A DNA stretch of 61,038 nt from SAR116 cluster bacterium AG-355-O21 (GCA_003280605.1 QCEM01000012.1:1-61038); one strand, 5' to 3'. Counted from the first letter of the stretch, positions 45,188 through 55,408 are shown. Notes: a model not told the origin generated them from the sequence alone. Made by a program: numbers and translations.

Positions 45188-46936
45188 ATGAGTGAACAAA
45201 AAAATCTGATCATTGCGATCGTCTGTTCACTGGTGATCCTCTTGGGTTTCCAGTTCTTCTACGAGTTTCCTAAACTGGAAGCCGAGCGTGCCCGGCAGGC
45301 TGAGATTGCCGCCCAGCAACCGGTGGGCAATACCGATACCGGCACGGCACCGGCGGTTCCGGGCAGCAGCAGCGCCCCGCAGGCTCCTGGCACCAACCTG
45401 GCCACATCCGCGGCTAACCCTGCGGTCGAACGCGCCAAAGCCCTGGCCGATACGCCGCGAATTACCATCGACACCCCAAATATTGCCGGCTCGATTGCCC
45501 TGCGCGGCGGCCATGTTGATGACATTGTGCTGAAGCGCTACCGAGAATCCCTTGACGAGGACAGCGACCAAATCCACCTGCTGCAGCCGCTGCGGGCGCC
45601 AAAGTCATATTATGCCGAATTCGGTTGGGTCAGCGACAGCGGCATCACACTGCCGAATGCCAACACCCTTTGGCAAACCACCAACAGCAGCTTGCGCCCT
45701 GACTCGCCCATCGTCCTAACCTGGGATAACGGCGGTGGTCAGCGCTTTGAAATAACCTATCAGATCGACGATGATTACATGATCACCGTTGACCAAAAAA
45801 TGATCAACAGCAGCGACCAAAACGTTACCGTTTATCCCTATGGATTTTTATCCCGCGGCGGCACCCCGGATATTCTTGGTTTCTACATTCTGCACGAAGG
45901 CCCGCTCGGGGTGTTCAATGAGACGTTGACCGAGGTCGACTACGACACCTTGCAAGAGGACGGCAAAGTGGAAGCGGAATCAGTCGGCGGCTGGATTGGT
46001 ATTACCGATAAATTCTGGCTGGCGGCGCTGATCCCGGCGCAGAAAGATACTTACAAATATCGCTTTTCCCATCGCATCGCGAACCAAGATGATCGCTATC
46101 AGGTTGACTATCTTGGCGGCAAAATAACAGCAGCGGCCAATGGCGGCGCGGCGGCCACCAGCACAAAATTATTCGCCGGTGCCAAGGAGGTCGAGGTTCT
46201 CGACAAATATGCCGAAAGCGATGCCATCGATAAATTTGATCTGGCGATCGACTTTGGCTGGTTCTACTTTTTAACCAAACCGTTTTTCTATTTCCTAAAT
46301 TACCTCAACAACATGGTCGGCAATTTTGGAATCGCGATTCTGGTCTTTACCGTCGTCGTGAAGGCAATTTTATATCCCTTGGCCAACAAGTCTTATAAGT
46401 CGATGGCGAAAATGCGTGAGCTCACTCCCAAGCTGCAGCAGCTTCGGGAACGCTACAGCGACGATAAGCAAAAGCTAAATCAAGAAATGATGGACGTTTA
46501 TAAAAAGGAAAAGGTCAATCCTGCGTCCGGCTGCTTGCCCATCATTGTGCAAATTCCGATCTTCTTCGCACTCTATAAAGTGCTGTTCGTGTCCATCGAA
46601 ATGCGGCATGCGCCATTTTATGGATGGATCAACGACCTGTCGGTCCCTGACCCGACCACATTGTTTAATTTATTTGGTCTTATTCCCTGGTCACCACCTG
46701 ACTTCATGATGATTGGATTGTGGCCGATCTTAATGGGGCTGACCATGTTCATCCAACAACGTCTCAACCCGCAGCCAACCGATCCGGTACAGGCCAAAGT
46801 GTTCATGTTCTTGCCGCTTTTCTTCACTTTCTTGCTGGCAAACTTTGCCGCTGGTTTGGTGATTTACTGGACCTGGAACAACATCCTGTCAATCTTGCAG
46901 CAGCGCTTGATCATGTGGCGTATGGGCGTCAAATAA
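45188..46936 (+). CDS. yidC: Membrane protein insertase YidC
   Basis: A 582-residue insertase. It has an N-terminal membrane helix (IIAIVCSLVILLGFQFFYEF), a large periplasmic P1 domain (about residues 80-350), and the conserved C-terminal five-helix core from NNMVGNFGIAILVFTVVVKA through GCLPIIVQIPIFFALYKVLF. The typical hydrophilic groove Arg is in the NKSYKSMAKMRE segment. It inserts and folds inner-membrane proteins. Length and domain order are standard for Gram-negatives. Confidence 0.97.
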   Translation: MSEQKNLIIAIVCSLVILLGFQFFYEFPKLEAERARQAEIAAQQPVGNTDTGTAPAVPGSSSAPQAPGTNLATSAANPAVERAKALADTPRITIDTPNIAGSIALRGGHVDDIVLKRYRESLDEDSDQIHLLQPLRAPKSYYAEFGWVSDSGITLPNANTLWQTTNSSLRPDSPIVLTWDNGGGQRFEITYQIDDDYMITVDQKMINSSDQNVTVYPYGFLSRGGTPDILGFYILHEGPLGVFNETLTEVDYDTLQEDGKVEAESVGGWIGITDKFWLAALIPAQKDTYKYRFSHRIANQDDRYQVDYLGGKITAAANGGAAATSTKLFAGAKEVEVLDKYAESDAIDKFDLAIDFGWFYFLTKPFFYFLNYLNNMVGNFGIAILVFTVVVKAILYPLANKSYKSMAKMRELTPKLQQLRERYSDDKQKLNQEMMDVYKKEKVNPASGCLPIIVQIPIFFALYKVLFVSIEMRHAPFYGWINDLSVPDPTTLFNLFGLIPWSPPDFMMIGLWPILMGLTMFIQQRLNPQPTDPVQAKVFMFLPLFFTFLLANFAAGLVIYWTWNNILSILQQRLIMWRMGVK

Positions 46937-46956
46937 AGCTGTGAAAGGCAAGAATT

Positions 46957-47664
46957 ATGGGTCAGCCAACGGAGTTTGACACCACAGATGCGGCGCTGAT
47001 TGAGTATGGCCGCTGGTTGTTCACCCAGGAATGCCAGTTCATGAAAGGCGTGGTTGATCTGGATTTTTTGCCCCCGGCGGACTTGCCGGAAGTTGCTTTT
47101 GCAGGCCGTTCAAACGTTGGCAAATCAAGCCTGGTCAATGCCCTGACAGGGCGCAACACCCTCGCCCGGACATCAAATACCCCTGGGCGCACCCGGGAAC
47201 TAAATTACTTTGATCTGGCCGGAAGGTTGATCCTGGTTGACCTGCCTGGTTATGGTTTTGCCAAAATCCCAAAACAGATGGTTGCGGCATGGACCGATAC
47301 AATCCGATTGTTTTTAGCCGGCAGGACCACCCTTCGGCGGGTATTTGTGCTGATTGATGCCCGGCACGGCTTAAAAGACGGCGACCGGGAGATGATGGAT
47401 CTGCTTGACCGGGCGGCGGTGTCCTATCAAATTGTGCTCACCAAGGCGGATAAACTTACTGTTGCGGCGCGCCAAGAGATGCATGCAAAAACCAGTGCCG
47501 ACCTGGTCCGCCGACCCGCCGCATACCCCGGCGTTCATCTGACCAGCAGTGCTAAAATCTGGGGCATTTCCGAGCTTCGCGGACAGATTGCGGCGCTGTC
47601 CCGCGACGGCATTGAGGCACGCGGCCAGGGCAAAGGCATTGTCATGACGGACGATGCCGGGTAG
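46957..47664 (+). CDS. engB: Ribosome biogenesis GTPase EngB (YsxC/YihA)
   Basis: A 235-residue GTPase with P-loop GRSNVGKSS, G2 threonine in TSNTPGRTRE, G3 LVDLPGYG and G4 TKADKL. EngB acts in 50S assembly. It lies 20 bases after yidC, a usual order in Alphaproteobacteria. The N-terminal extension before the GTPase core is about 45 residues. Confidence 0.96.
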   Translation: MGQPTEFDTTDAALIEYGRWLFTQECQFMKGVVDLDFLPPADLPEVAFAGRSNVGKSSLVNALTGRNTLARTSNTPGRTRELNYFDLAGRLILVDLPGYGFAKIPKQMVAAWTDTIRLFLAGRTTLRRVFVLIDARHGLKDGDREMMDLLDRAAVSYQIVLTKADKLTVAARQEMHAKTSADLVRRPAAYPGVHLTSSAKIWGISELRGQIAALSRDGIEARGQGKGIVMTDDAG

Positions 47665-47712
47665 AGCATCGCCTTGGCACCGCGATGGGCAATGAAAAAG
47701 GGATGATGGGCG

Positions 47713-48621
47713 ATGAATGACATCGATTCGAAGCCACAGGTCGAATGGCTGGCGAAAGCTGATATTCTTACCGATGCACTGCCGTTCATGCGCCGCTACA
47801 ATGGCAAGAATGTGGTCATCAAATATGGTGGCCATGCCATGGTCGATAACAGTCTTGCGACCGAGTTTGCCGCCGATGTGGTGCTTGTCAAACAGGTCGG
47901 TATGAATCCCCTGGTGGTCCATGGCGGTGGCCCGCAGATCGGGGCCATGCTGAAGCGCCTAGAGATTGAAAGCAGCTTCATCGACGGCCTTCGAGTGACC
48001 GATGCGGCGACCGTCGAAGTTGTGGAAATGGTGCTGTCAGGAACCCTGAACAAAGCCATTGTTGCCAATATCAATTCCGCCGGCGGTCAAGGAATCGGCC
48101 TATCCGGCAAAGATGGTGGCTTGCTGCAGGCTAAAAAACTCCTGCGCAACAAGCTGGGCCCAGATGGTCAAACCGAGGACATCGTTGACCTTGGCTTTGT
48201 CGGCGAACTGACCCATGTGAACGGCAAAATTTTAACCACCTTGGCCGAAAATCAATTCGTGCCGGTGGTCGCACCGATTGCTGCCGGGAATGCCGGTGAA
48301 ACCTATAATATCAATGCCGACACGGCCGCCGGTGCCATTGCCGCTGCCACTGACGCCAAGCGCTTGCTACTGCTAACCGATGTTCCTGGGGTCTTGGATG
48401 GTGATGGCAAGCTGATTGAAGAGCTGAGTGTCTCCGAAGCCCGCGCCTTGATTGCGGACGGCACCATCAAAGGCGGCATGATCCCGAAAATCGAAACCTG
48501 CATCGACGCGGTTGAAAATGGTGTTCAAGGGGCCGTTATTTTGGATGGGCGTGTTAAACATGTTGTGCTGCTGGAACTGTTCACCCCGCACGGTTTTGGA
48601 ACCCTTATCACCGGGAGCTAA
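47713..48621 (+). CDS. argB: Acetylglutamate kinase
   Basis: A 302-residue amino acid kinase: the ATP and substrate motifs KYGGHAM and [10 protein letters not shown], then [10 protein letters not shown] and the PAVE-type end [19 protein letters not shown]. It phosphorylates N-acetylglutamate in arginine synthesis. The longer N-terminal helix (residues 1-25) hints at the hexameric, arginine-inhibited form, which is inference. It starts 48 bases after engB. Confidence 0.97.
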   Translation: MNDIDSKPQVEWLAKADILTDALPFMRRYNGKNVVIKYGGHAMVDNSLATEFAADVVLVKQVGMNPLVVHGGGPQIGAMLKRLEIESSFIDGLRVTDAATVEVVEMVLSGTLNKAIVANINSAGGQGIGLSGKDGGLLQAKKLLRNKLGPDGQTEDIVDLGFVGELTHVNGKILTTLAENQFVPVVAPIAAGNAGETYNINADTAAGAIAAATDAKRLLLLTDVPGVLDGDGKLIEELSVSEARALIADGTIKGGMIPKIETCIDAVENGVQGAVILDGRVKHVVLLELFTPHGFGTLITGS

Positions 48622-48629
48622 CACGCCTC

Positions 48630-49307
48630 ATGCCTTTTGATCCAAACACAATTTCATGCTGGGTTTTCGACCTTGATAATACGCTTTACCCGGCCCGCTC
48701 CAACCTGTTTGACCAGGTGCGTGAGCGGATTACGGCGTTTGTACAGGATAATCAGTCACTTAGCCGTGACGATGCCTTGGCGTTGCAGCGTGATCTGTTT
48801 ATCCGCCACGGCACGACCTTGAACGGACTGATGGCGGAATACCAGGTTGATGCGCATGCCTATCTCGATTACGTGCATGATATTGACTATACGCGGCTTG
48901 ACCCTGATCCGACGCTGGCAGCGCTACTTGAGCGGTTTCCCGGGCGCAAACTGATTTACACCAATGGGTCCACAAGCCATGCCCAAAACGCCATGGAGCA
49001 GCTTGGCGTGGACCACCATTTTGAAGCGATTTTCGACATTGTCGCAGCTGATTTTCGGCCAAAACCTGATTTTCAAGCTTTCCAAAAATTCCTTCTTGAT
49101 CACGCTGTTGATGCCAAGGCTGCGGTCTTTGTTGAAGACATGGCAATCAACCTGAAGCCGGCGGCGGCCCTTGGCTTGACAACAGTTTGGCTGCGGACCG
49201 ATCAAGATTGGGCGAAGACCGGCGCCGACAGCGCCCATGTCCACCACCAGGCCGATGACCTGGTCAGTTTGTTACAAAGTTTAAGTCAACGGTTAACCGC
49301 CGCCTAG
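48630..49307 (+). CDS. HAD-type pyrimidine 5'-nucleotidase family protein
   Basis: A 225-residue haloacid dehalogenase-fold phosphatase. Motif I is DLDNTLYP, motif II is IYTNGSTSH, the conserved Lys is in RPKPDF, and motif IV is FVEDMAINL. This pattern matches the pyrimidine 5'-nucleotidase/SDT1 subgroup, which hydrolyses UMP/CMP or related phosphates. It follows argB by eight bases, suggesting co-transcription, though no link to arginine synthesis is known. Confidence 0.9.
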   Translation: MPFDPNTISCWVFDLDNTLYPARSNLFDQVRERITAFVQDNQSLSRDDALALQRDLFIRHGTTLNGLMAEYQVDAHAYLDYVHDIDYTRLDPDPTLAALLERFPGRKLIYTNGSTSHAQNAMEQLGVDHHFEAIFDIVAADFRPKPDFQAFQKFLLDHAVDAKAAVFVEDMAINLKPAAALGLTTVWLRTDQDWAKTGADSAHVHHQADDLVSLLQSLSQRLTAA

Positions 49308-49416
49308 GATTGCGCAGCAGCGTTGACAGAGTCACCTTGGATGGCCCATCCTCGGCATCCACAACGCACGCTGACGCGGCCGGCACGGTGGCCCCCGGAT
49401 AGATGAGGAGAACGAC

Positions 49417-50277
49417 ATGACCAATAGCGATCTTGAAGCCGTTATCAATCAGGCTTGGGAAGACCGTGACCAGATCGGCTCAGATACCCAAGGTGCGGTC
49501 CGCGATGCGGTCGATGCAACCTTGGCTGGCCTTGATGGTGGTCACATTCGTGTTGCCTCGCCACTTGGCAATCATCAATGGCATGTGAACCAATGGGCCA
49601 AAAAAGCTGTGCTGCTGTCGTTTCGGCTGAATGATATGGGGGTTATGGCCGGTGGGCCCGCCGGCCCTGGCACCGGGACCTCATCCTGGTGGGATAAAGT
49701 GCCGTCAAAATTTAAGGATTGGGGCGAGGAAGAGTTCCGGGCGGCCGGCTTCCGGGCGGTGCCGAACTGTGTTGTCCGCCGCTCCGCCTATGTGGCTGCC
49801 GGCGTCGTCCTGATGCCAAGCTTTGTGAACCTTGGCGCCTATGTGGATAGCGGCTCGATGGTCGACACCTGGGCCACTGTCGGGTCCTGTGCGCAGATCG
49901 GCAAAGATGTGCACCTTTCCGGCGGCGTCGGCATTGGCGGCGTGCTTGAACCGTTACAAGCCGGTCCTGTGATCATCGAAGATAATTGCTTCATCGGGGC
50001 CCGTAGCGAGGTTGTCGAAGGGGTAGTCATCGAAGAAGGGTCGGTGTTGTCGATGGGTGTTTTCATCAGTGCGTCAACCAAGATTATCGACCGCGAAACA
50101 GGCGAAATCCATATCGGTCGAGTGCCGGCCTATTCAGTGGTTGTGCCCGGCAGCTTGCCTGGCAAGCCCTTGCCGGACGGCAGCCCTGGGCCGTCACTGT
50201 ATTGCGCGGTAATCGTCAAACGGGTGGATGCGCAGACCCGCTCTAAAACCTCCATCAATGACTTGTTGCGCGATTAA
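49417..50277 (+). CDS. dapD: 2,3,4,5-tetrahydropyridine-2,6-dicarboxylate N-succinyltransferase
   Basis: A 286-residue left-handed beta-helix acyltransferase with hexapeptide repeats ([40 protein letters not shown]). It succinylates tetrahydrodipicolinate in diaminopimelate/lysine synthesis. GAGGAG sits well before the ATG. dapE follows after 11 bases, which is the next enzyme but one in the pathway. Confidence 0.97.
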   Translation: MTNSDLEAVINQAWEDRDQIGSDTQGAVRDAVDATLAGLDGGHIRVASPLGNHQWHVNQWAKKAVLLSFRLNDMGVMAGGPAGPGTGTSSWWDKVPSKFKDWGEEEFRAAGFRAVPNCVVRRSAYVAAGVVLMPSFVNLGAYVDSGSMVDTWATVGSCAQIGKDVHLSGGVGIGGVLEPLQAGPVIIEDNCFIGARSEVVEGVVIEEGSVLSMGVFISASTKIIDRETGEIHIGRVPAYSVVVPGSLPGKPLPDGSPGPSLYCAVIVKRVDAQTRSKTSINDLLRD

Positions 50278-50288
50278 CGGAGCCGGCC

Positions 50289-51446
50289 ATGGCATCGCCG
50301 CTTGATTCGCTTGCGCTGGCGCAAGACCTGATTCGCTGCCCAAGCGTGACACCGATTGAAGGCGGCGCGCTTGATCACTTGCAAACTGTGCTTGAGAGCA
50401 TCGGATTTACCTGTCACCGCCTGACCTTTCGTGACCAAGACACCCCGGATGTGGACAATCTTTATGCCCGCATCGGCGCCGCTGGGCCAAATTTTTGCTT
50501 TGCCGGGCACAGCGATGTGGTCCCGGTCGGCGACACCGACGGCTGGCGCACCGCGCCTTTTGCCGGGATTATTTCCGAAGGCCGGTTATATGGCCGGGGG
50601 GCGGTCGATATGAAATCCGCCATCGCTGCTTTCACGGCGGCAGCAGCCGGCTATCTGGCAACACGGGATGGGCAAATCAGCGGCTCTATCAGCCTGCTGA
50701 TTACCGGCGATGAAGAAGGCCCGGCGATCAATGGCACGGTCAAGGTCTTGGACTGGCTGGCCAAAAAGGGCGAGGTCATCGATGCCTGCATTGTTGGCGA
50801 GCCGACCAACCCAAAAGAACTTGGGGATATGATCAAGATCGGTCGTCGCGGCAGCTTAACGGGTCGCCTTACAGTCAACGGTACCCAAGGCCATTCCGCC
50901 TATCCACATCTTGCCGATAACCCACTGTCGCGGCTGCTGCGGATGTTGGCGCCCTTGGCAAACGAAACCCTTGATCAAGGCAGTGACCATTTTCCCGCGA
51001 CAACGGTTGCCGTGACTTCAATTGATACCGGCAATGACGCCACAAACGTGATCCCCGCCAAGGCCAATGCGGTTTTTAACATTCGCTTCAATGACCAGCA
51101 TAGCGCGGCCTCGTTAGAAGCCGATTTGCGGCGAGGTTTCGACGCCGTCGGCGGTGACTATGATCTGCAAGTCTCCTGTTCCGGGGAAAGTTTTTTAACG
51201 GCGCCTGGACCACTCTCCAAATTGGTGTCCGAGGCGGTGACGGCGGTCACCGGCAAACAGCCCGAACTATCGACAACCGGCGGCACCTCCGATGCCCGCT
51301 TTATCCAGAAATACTGCCAAGTGGTAGAATTCGGCCTGGTTGGGCAAACCATGCATAAGGTCAATGAGCATGTTGCCGTTGACGACATTCAGGCCTTGAC
51401 GGAAATCTATCAAACCGTTCTTGAACGATATTTTGAAAGCGCCTAA
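50289..51446 (+). CDS. dapE: Succinyl-diaminopimelate desuccinylase
   Basis: A 385-residue M20 metallopeptidase-fold enzyme. Metal ligands and context are [37 protein letters not shown] and the C-terminal [11 protein letters not shown]. It removes succinate from N-succinyl-LL-diaminopimelate. Together with dapD it forms a lysine/peptidoglycan precursor pair. The [17 protein letters not shown] segment is diagnostic of DapE rather than the M20 genes at 6655 and 8152. Confidence 0.97.
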   Translation: MASPLDSLALAQDLIRCPSVTPIEGGALDHLQTVLESIGFTCHRLTFRDQDTPDVDNLYARIGAAGPNFCFAGHSDVVPVGDTDGWRTAPFAGIISEGRLYGRGAVDMKSAIAAFTAAAAGYLATRDGQISGSISLLITGDEEGPAINGTVKVLDWLAKKGEVIDACIVGEPTNPKELGDMIKIGRRGSLTGRLTVNGTQGHSAYPHLADNPLSRLLRMLAPLANETLDQGSDHFPATTVAVTSIDTGNDATNVIPAKANAVFNIRFNDQHSAASLEADLRRGFDAVGGDYDLQVSCSGESFLTAPGPLSKLVSEAVTAVTGKQPELSTTGGTSDARFIQKYCQVVEFGLVGQTMHKVNEHVAVDDIQALTEIYQTVLERYFESA

Positions 51447-51449
51447 GCA

Positions 51450-52001
51450 ATGATCGCCAGTGGTCAAACTATTCGTTCGGCGATGCAGGGCATTTTCCAA
51501 CTGGCCTTGCTGCGGGCAGACGGGTTGACCTATTTTCGCCGGGACGCGACGGGCTTTTGGCAATCGTTCACCGCTGCATTCATCTCCTTACCGGTGATTT
51601 TCTTAGACTTGTTTCTGGGCAGCGAGAACATCCCAGGGTCAATGTCGGCGGCGCATTTTGCGATCAATCATATTTTGATCTATGCCATCAACTGGTTGCT
51701 GTTTCCGTTAATTATTTTTTATCTGCTGCGGTTCAGCAATCGTGGGCATTTATTTTTCGACTTCATGGTCCCCTATCACTGGGCCAATCTGCCCATCACC
51801 ATGCTGATCATTTTGATTGAATTCACCTTGGGCACGCCGATATTCCTGCTGTTTGGCATTATCTGCGCGCTTTGGTTGGTGCATGCGATCGCCCGCTTCG
51901 GCTTACAACTGCCGATCCCTTTGGCCATTGGGTTTGTGCTGTTCAGCTTCACGATCAACATGATCATTGACTCCCAGCTTCGCGGCCTGGGCGGCATCTG
52001 A
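51450..52001 (+). CDS. Multi-pass membrane protein of unknown function
   Basis: A 183-residue protein with four or five hydrophobic helices (for example FAINHILIYAINWLLFPLII and LPITMLIILIEFTLGTPIFL). It starts three bases after the dapE stop, so translation is likely coupled. I do not recognise the family. The position after dapE and before truA is seen for similar hypothetical proteins in Alphaproteobacteria, from general memory. The C-terminal SQLRGLGGI is polar. Confidence 0.8.
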   Translation: MIASGQTIRSAMQGIFQLALLRADGLTYFRRDATGFWQSFTAAFISLPVIFLDLFLGSENIPGSMSAAHFAINHILIYAINWLLFPLIIFYLLRFSNRGHLFFDFMVPYHWANLPITMLIILIEFTLGTPIFLLFGIICALWLVHAIARFGLQLPIPLAIGFVLFSFTINMIIDSQLRGLGGI

Positions 52002-52005
52002 CGCC

Positions 52006-52890
52006 TCAGCGGTCGGCCGGCAAGGCCGCGTCAAACGCCAAAAAACAACGCGACTCGATACTTTCCCGGGGCCGGTTGGCCAAATCCTGATCCGGCAGCG
52101 CGAAGGCCCCATGCGGCGTGAACCGGGCACGGCCATCGTTCACACTGTCCCAACCTTTGATCAAAATCACCTCATCAGGTTGCATCTGCGGTACCCAATA
52201 CCACTTCTGTCGCGGATCAAAGGTGAGGTGATAAATTTCACCAACCCGGTCCGGGAAAACATGATCCGTGGCAATCAAACTTTCGGCGGCAACGCTATCG
52301 GCCCTGGCGAGGGCCAGCGGCGACCGTTGGACCGGTCCTGTGATCGGCCGCCAGACATTGACTTGAACAATCCGACCACCGGCCGCCAGCAGCTTAGTAA
52401 CCGTGTCATCGCCGAACGCATCGGCCGCCCGCAGCGGTCCCGACGCAGACGTATAATCCGCATGGATACGGGCCGCCGGGCCGCGCTTACCATCGGGATT
52501 TTGCGCACCTGAAAGCTCATCCGAGCGGCGGGTATGGTCAAAAATAGCCACCCGCTCAGCACCTGTATGGCGGCGCAACAGAGCTACCAGCTCAGGCTCG
52601 TAAAGGGTTTTTATCACCGCATCATCATAGAAATCAGTGACCGCACTTGCATGGTGGAGCAGCTCAAAACCACTGCGGTCGATGTCCAAGGTCGCCGCCA
52701 GCGGGCGCATATCGTGAATATCGACAGTGATTGGCTGAGTTGAAAAATGCACTTCCGGCGCGCCGCCTGTGAGCGCTGCCGATTTAAAGTAAGGTTTGCT
52801 GTCTTGCGGCCGCATAAAGATTAATGGCGCCTGAATATCAACGGCCACATATGGATCCGCCGTCACCGCCTCGGTCTTGTTTATGGCCAT
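52006..52890 (-). CDS. CmcJ/NvfI family oxidoreductase
   Basis: A 294-residue protein of the CmcJ/NvfI (GA4 desaturase-like) family, known from fungal meroterpenoid and cephamycin pathways and rarely studied in bacteria. Recognisable elements are FDHTRRSDE, RIHADYTSASGP, QVNVWRPITGPVQRSPLAL, and the late ESIESRCFLAFDA. Some members work without the classical iron triad, so the mechanism here is unclear. It is flanked by housekeeping genes and has no biosynthetic neighbours, so a natural-product role is not supported by context. It ends four bases from the oppositely oriented membrane gene. Confidence 0.8.
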   Translation of the reverse strand: MAINKTEAVTADPYVAVDIQAPLIFMRPQDSKPYFKSAALTGGAPEVHFSTQPITVDIHDMRPLAATLDIDRSGFELLHHASAVTDFYDDAVIKTLYEPELVALLRRHTGAERVAIFDHTRRSDELSGAQNPDGKRGPAARIHADYTSASGPLRAADAFGDDTVTKLLAAGGRIVQVNVWRPITGPVQRSPLALARADSVAAESLIATDHVFPDRVGEIYHLTFDPRQKWYWVPQMQPDEVILIKGWDSVNDGRARFTPHGAFALPDQDLANRPRESIESRCFLAFDAALPADR

Positions 52891-53000
52891 TGTTGATCTC
52901 CTATTGTGGACCTTGGCGGAAATGTAAGCGCTTCATCGCTCTTTATTAGGTCTAATTTTGACACAATAGTCATCTCAAGGCCCGCATAATGCATTTTTTG

Positions 53001-53717
53001 TCACCTGTCAGGCACTGCAACCAGCGGTTCTTCTGCCGGCAAGGACCAGCCTAGCGCACTTAAGCGACCGGTCATATGCGGCGGCGGCGGCGCACAGGCA
53101 ATGATCTTTGGCTTATTGGCATATAGCGGCAGCGCCAACTGGCGGGCGTGTAATTGCATCATCTCGCCACCACTACCATAAACAGGGTCACCGATAATCG
53201 GGCACCCAAGGGTTGCGGCATGGACGCGAATTTGATGGGTTCTGCCTGTATGCGGTCGAAAGGCAAGCCAACTTACGGCGCCATCGCTGGCCAACAGCTG
53301 ATAGTCGGTGCGGGCGGCTTTACCGGCGGCCTGGTCAACAACCATTCGCCAGCCGCGCTTAACGCTTGAAATTTTTACCAGCGGCGCATCAATCTGGCCG
53401 ACATCACGGGCCGGCCGGCCGGCGACCAGGGCCCAGTAGGTTTTTTCCGCCAGACCGTCGGAAAACACCCGGCCAAGCCGCCGCAGGCCCTTGGGATGGC
53501 GGCCCAGCGCCAAGCAGCCACTGGTATCCCGGTCAAGTCGGTGGCCAAGCGCCGGACTTTGCCGCAGACCGAACCGCAACGCTTCGAAATAAAGTTCCAA
53601 ATGATCGCCGCCGCCTGGGCCGCCATGAACCGGCATGCCGGCCGGCTTGTCAATGATCAGCACCAGGCCGTCACGAAAAATCACGCGGTCTAGTATCGTT
53701 TGCGGAGCTGTGTTCAT
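53001..53717 (-). CDS. RluA family pseudouridine synthase
   Basis: A 238-residue pseudouridine synthase. The catalytic Asp62 is in GHRLDRDTSG, with the opening LVLIIDKPAGMPVHGGPGG and the later RPHTGRTHQIRVHA. It isomerises uridines in rRNA or tRNA; no S4 domain is present, so the target could be tRNA or 23S rRNA. It is single and divergent from the enoyl-CoA hydratase gene. Specificity is not readable. Confidence 0.93.
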   Translation of the reverse strand: MNTAPQTILDRVIFRDGLVLIIDKPAGMPVHGGPGGGDHLELYFEALRFGLRQSPALGHRLDRDTSGCLALGRHPKGLRRLGRVFSDGLAEKTYWALVAGRPARDVGQIDAPLVKISSVKRGWRMVVDQAAGKAARTDYQLLASDGAVSWLAFRPHTGRTHQIRVHAATLGCPIIGDPVYGSGGEMMQLHARQLALPLYANKPKIIACAPPPPHMTGRLSALGWSLPAEEPLVAVPDR

Positions 53718-53762
53718 ATCACCAACATATAGACGCCAGGGGATAATGAGGAGGAAATTACC

Positions 53763-54515
53763 GTGAGCATGGAAGATAATGATGCCGTCACCTATCAGTC
53801 AGCCGACCGAATCGCAACCATTCGCCTAAACCGGCCGGCAAGCCGCAATCGCCTTGACCATGACATTGTCGCCGGTCTTGAGGCCGCGTGGCGGCGTTTC
53901 AGCAGTTCCGACGATTTGGTGGCGGTGTTGGCGGCAGCCGGCGACAAGGCCTTTACCGTCGGCGCGAATTTAAATGATATTCCCCATGATCTATACCGGG
54001 CCATCCCCGGGGTCGGTGTGCCTGTCGATAAGCCCATTGTTGCTGCCGTCAGGGGCTGGTGTGTTGGCGGCGGCATGGTGCTAACGACCATGTGCGACTT
54101 ACTGGTCGCGGCGGAGAGCACGATGTTCAGCTATCCGGAGGTGAAAGTTGGCTTTTCCGGCGGCCTGATTTCCAATCTGGCGACCCGCATCCCGCATAAG
54201 GTGGCGATGGAATTGCTGCTTATCGGTGAGCCAATGGATGTTCAGCGTGCCTATGAGGTTGGTTATGTTAATCGCATCACCGCTGATGGCGCGGAAGAAG
54301 CTGCGGCGCATGAGATGGCGGTGAAAATCCGTGATGCCGCTCCGCTACCGGTGCAAATGCTGAAACGCTTTGCCAATGCCGCGCTGCCAAAAGGTCCAAG
54401 CGAAACAGCGGCCATTGCCCGTGTGCAAGTAGACCACGTCAATACCAGCGCAGACGGCAACGAGGGGATGGCGGCGTTCCGAGAAAAACGGCCGCCGGTT
54501 TTCAAAGGCTACTGA
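53763..54515 (+). CDS. Enoyl-CoA hydratase/isomerase family protein
   Basis: A 250-residue crotonase-fold protein. The oxyanion hole is GDKAFTVGANLNDIP and VRGWCVGGGMVLTTMCD. The second catalytic Glu is present (YPEVKVGF) but the first is Val, so its chemistry may differ from a classical hydratase. AGGAGG is nine bases before the GTG at 53763, which beats the ATG at 53769. The 3' end overlaps the convergent lipoprotein gene by seven bases. Confidence 0.9.
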   Translation: MSMEDNDAVTYQSADRIATIRLNRPASRNRLDHDIVAGLEAAWRRFSSSDDLVAVLAAAGDKAFTVGANLNDIPHDLYRAIPGVGVPVDKPIVAAVRGWCVGGGMVLTTMCDLLVAAESTMFSYPEVKVGFSGGLISNLATRIPHKVAMELLLIGEPMDVQRAYEVGYVNRITADGAEEAAAHEMAVKIRDAAPLPVQMLKRFANAALPKGPSETAAIARVQVDHVNTSADGNEGMAAFREKRPPVFKGY

Positions 54516-55036
54516 CGCCGAGAGCGCTGATACTGCAAGGTCGCACGATCCACTTGTAAGCCGATGAGCACCCGATAACCGGCCCGCTCATCGGCGCTTT
54601 TATAGGGCAGAACCGGCATAAACTCTTCATCAATGGCAACGCGCTGACTGCCGCCGTCAAACGGCACCCGCGCCTGGTAGACTTGCTTGGTAACGACATT
54701 TTGGGCCGCATCCAGAATTGCCACGAAATAGGCCACTTCTGCATCATCGGTCACATTTGCCGGACCCCGATTGGCGATCAGGCGCACTTTAATCGGCAAA
54801 CTGATTTGGTCTTTGCTGACCCGACAGGTGGCGGCAAAGTCGGCGATTTCAACACGATGCAGAACAGCACTTAAATCGCCAATCGCGCCGGCTTTAAACG
54901 CTGTCGTTTGATGCAAAGCATCAACCACGTCAACGGTCGGGCAGGCCACCTGCGGTCCCTTGTTTGCACAACCACTTAACACAGCAGCTGCCCCCATTAT
55001 CGCCAGTAAACCAGTCCATCGGCGGCGCATCTGCAT
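54509..55036 (-). CDS. Small lipoprotein of unknown function
   Basis: About 175 residues with a signal and lipobox (AAAVLSGC, then ANKGPQ). The body has beta-rich stretches (IADFAATCRVSKDQISLPIK, AYFVAILDAAQNVVTKQVYQ). Cys residues beyond the lipobox suggest disulfides in the periplasm. The ATG at 55036 has AAGG at the best spacing, though 55042 and 55030 are possible. I do not recognise a domain. It lies 31 bases downstream of the CDGSH gene, same strand. Confidence 0.8.
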   Translation of the reverse strand: MQMRRRWTGLLAIMGAAAVLSGCANKGPQVACPTVDVVDALHQTTAFKAGAIGDLSAVLHRVEIADFAATCRVSKDQISLPIKVRLIANRGPANVTDDAEVAYFVAILDAAQNVVTKQVYQARVPFDGGSQRVAIDEEFMPVLPYKSADERAGYRVLIGLQVDRATLQYQRSRRQ

Positions 55037-55067
55037 GATCATGCCTTATATTTTTGGGCGAACTTGC

Positions 55068-55310
55068 TCAAGGAAGTTTGTTATGCGCGCCATCACAAAG
55101 CGGTGCCTTAGCACTTGCTTTGCAACCACAAAAAAACACTTTGCGGGCCGCTTCAGCTTTATACTTCACCGGTGTAAATGCCGTGTTTTGGTGCGAACCA
55201 TCACAAAATGGCTGTTTTTTTGAATGCCCACAGGAACACCAGAAATAGGTTTTCCCAGCTTCAACTTCGACAGCATACGGGCTTTTTTGTGGAATTACCG
55301 CATCGGTCAT
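55068..55310 (-). CDS. Twin CDGSH iron-sulfur domain protein
   Basis: An 80-residue protein with two CDGSH motifs, CSCGHSKKQPFCDGSH and CGCKASAKAPLCDGAH, each predicted to bind a [2Fe-2S] cluster through three Cys and one His. The second has Ala in place of Ser in the CDGSH core. AAGGAGCC precedes the ATG. It is divergent from ispH, itself an iron-sulfur enzyme. The physiological role of bacterial twin CDGSH proteins is poorly known; redox or cluster transfer is likely. Confidence 0.93.
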   Translation of the reverse strand: MTDAVIPQKSPYAVEVEAGKTYFWCSCGHSKKQPFCDGSHQNTAFTPVKYKAEAARKVFFCGCKASAKAPLCDGAHNKLP

Positions 55311-55408
55311 AACGGGCTCCTTAATTTGTTTTGCACAGCAACATTATCGCGCCGAGGGCAAGTCCGCAATTGACGGTTAGGCTTTTTCCAGACAAAAACC
55401 GCAGTGTC

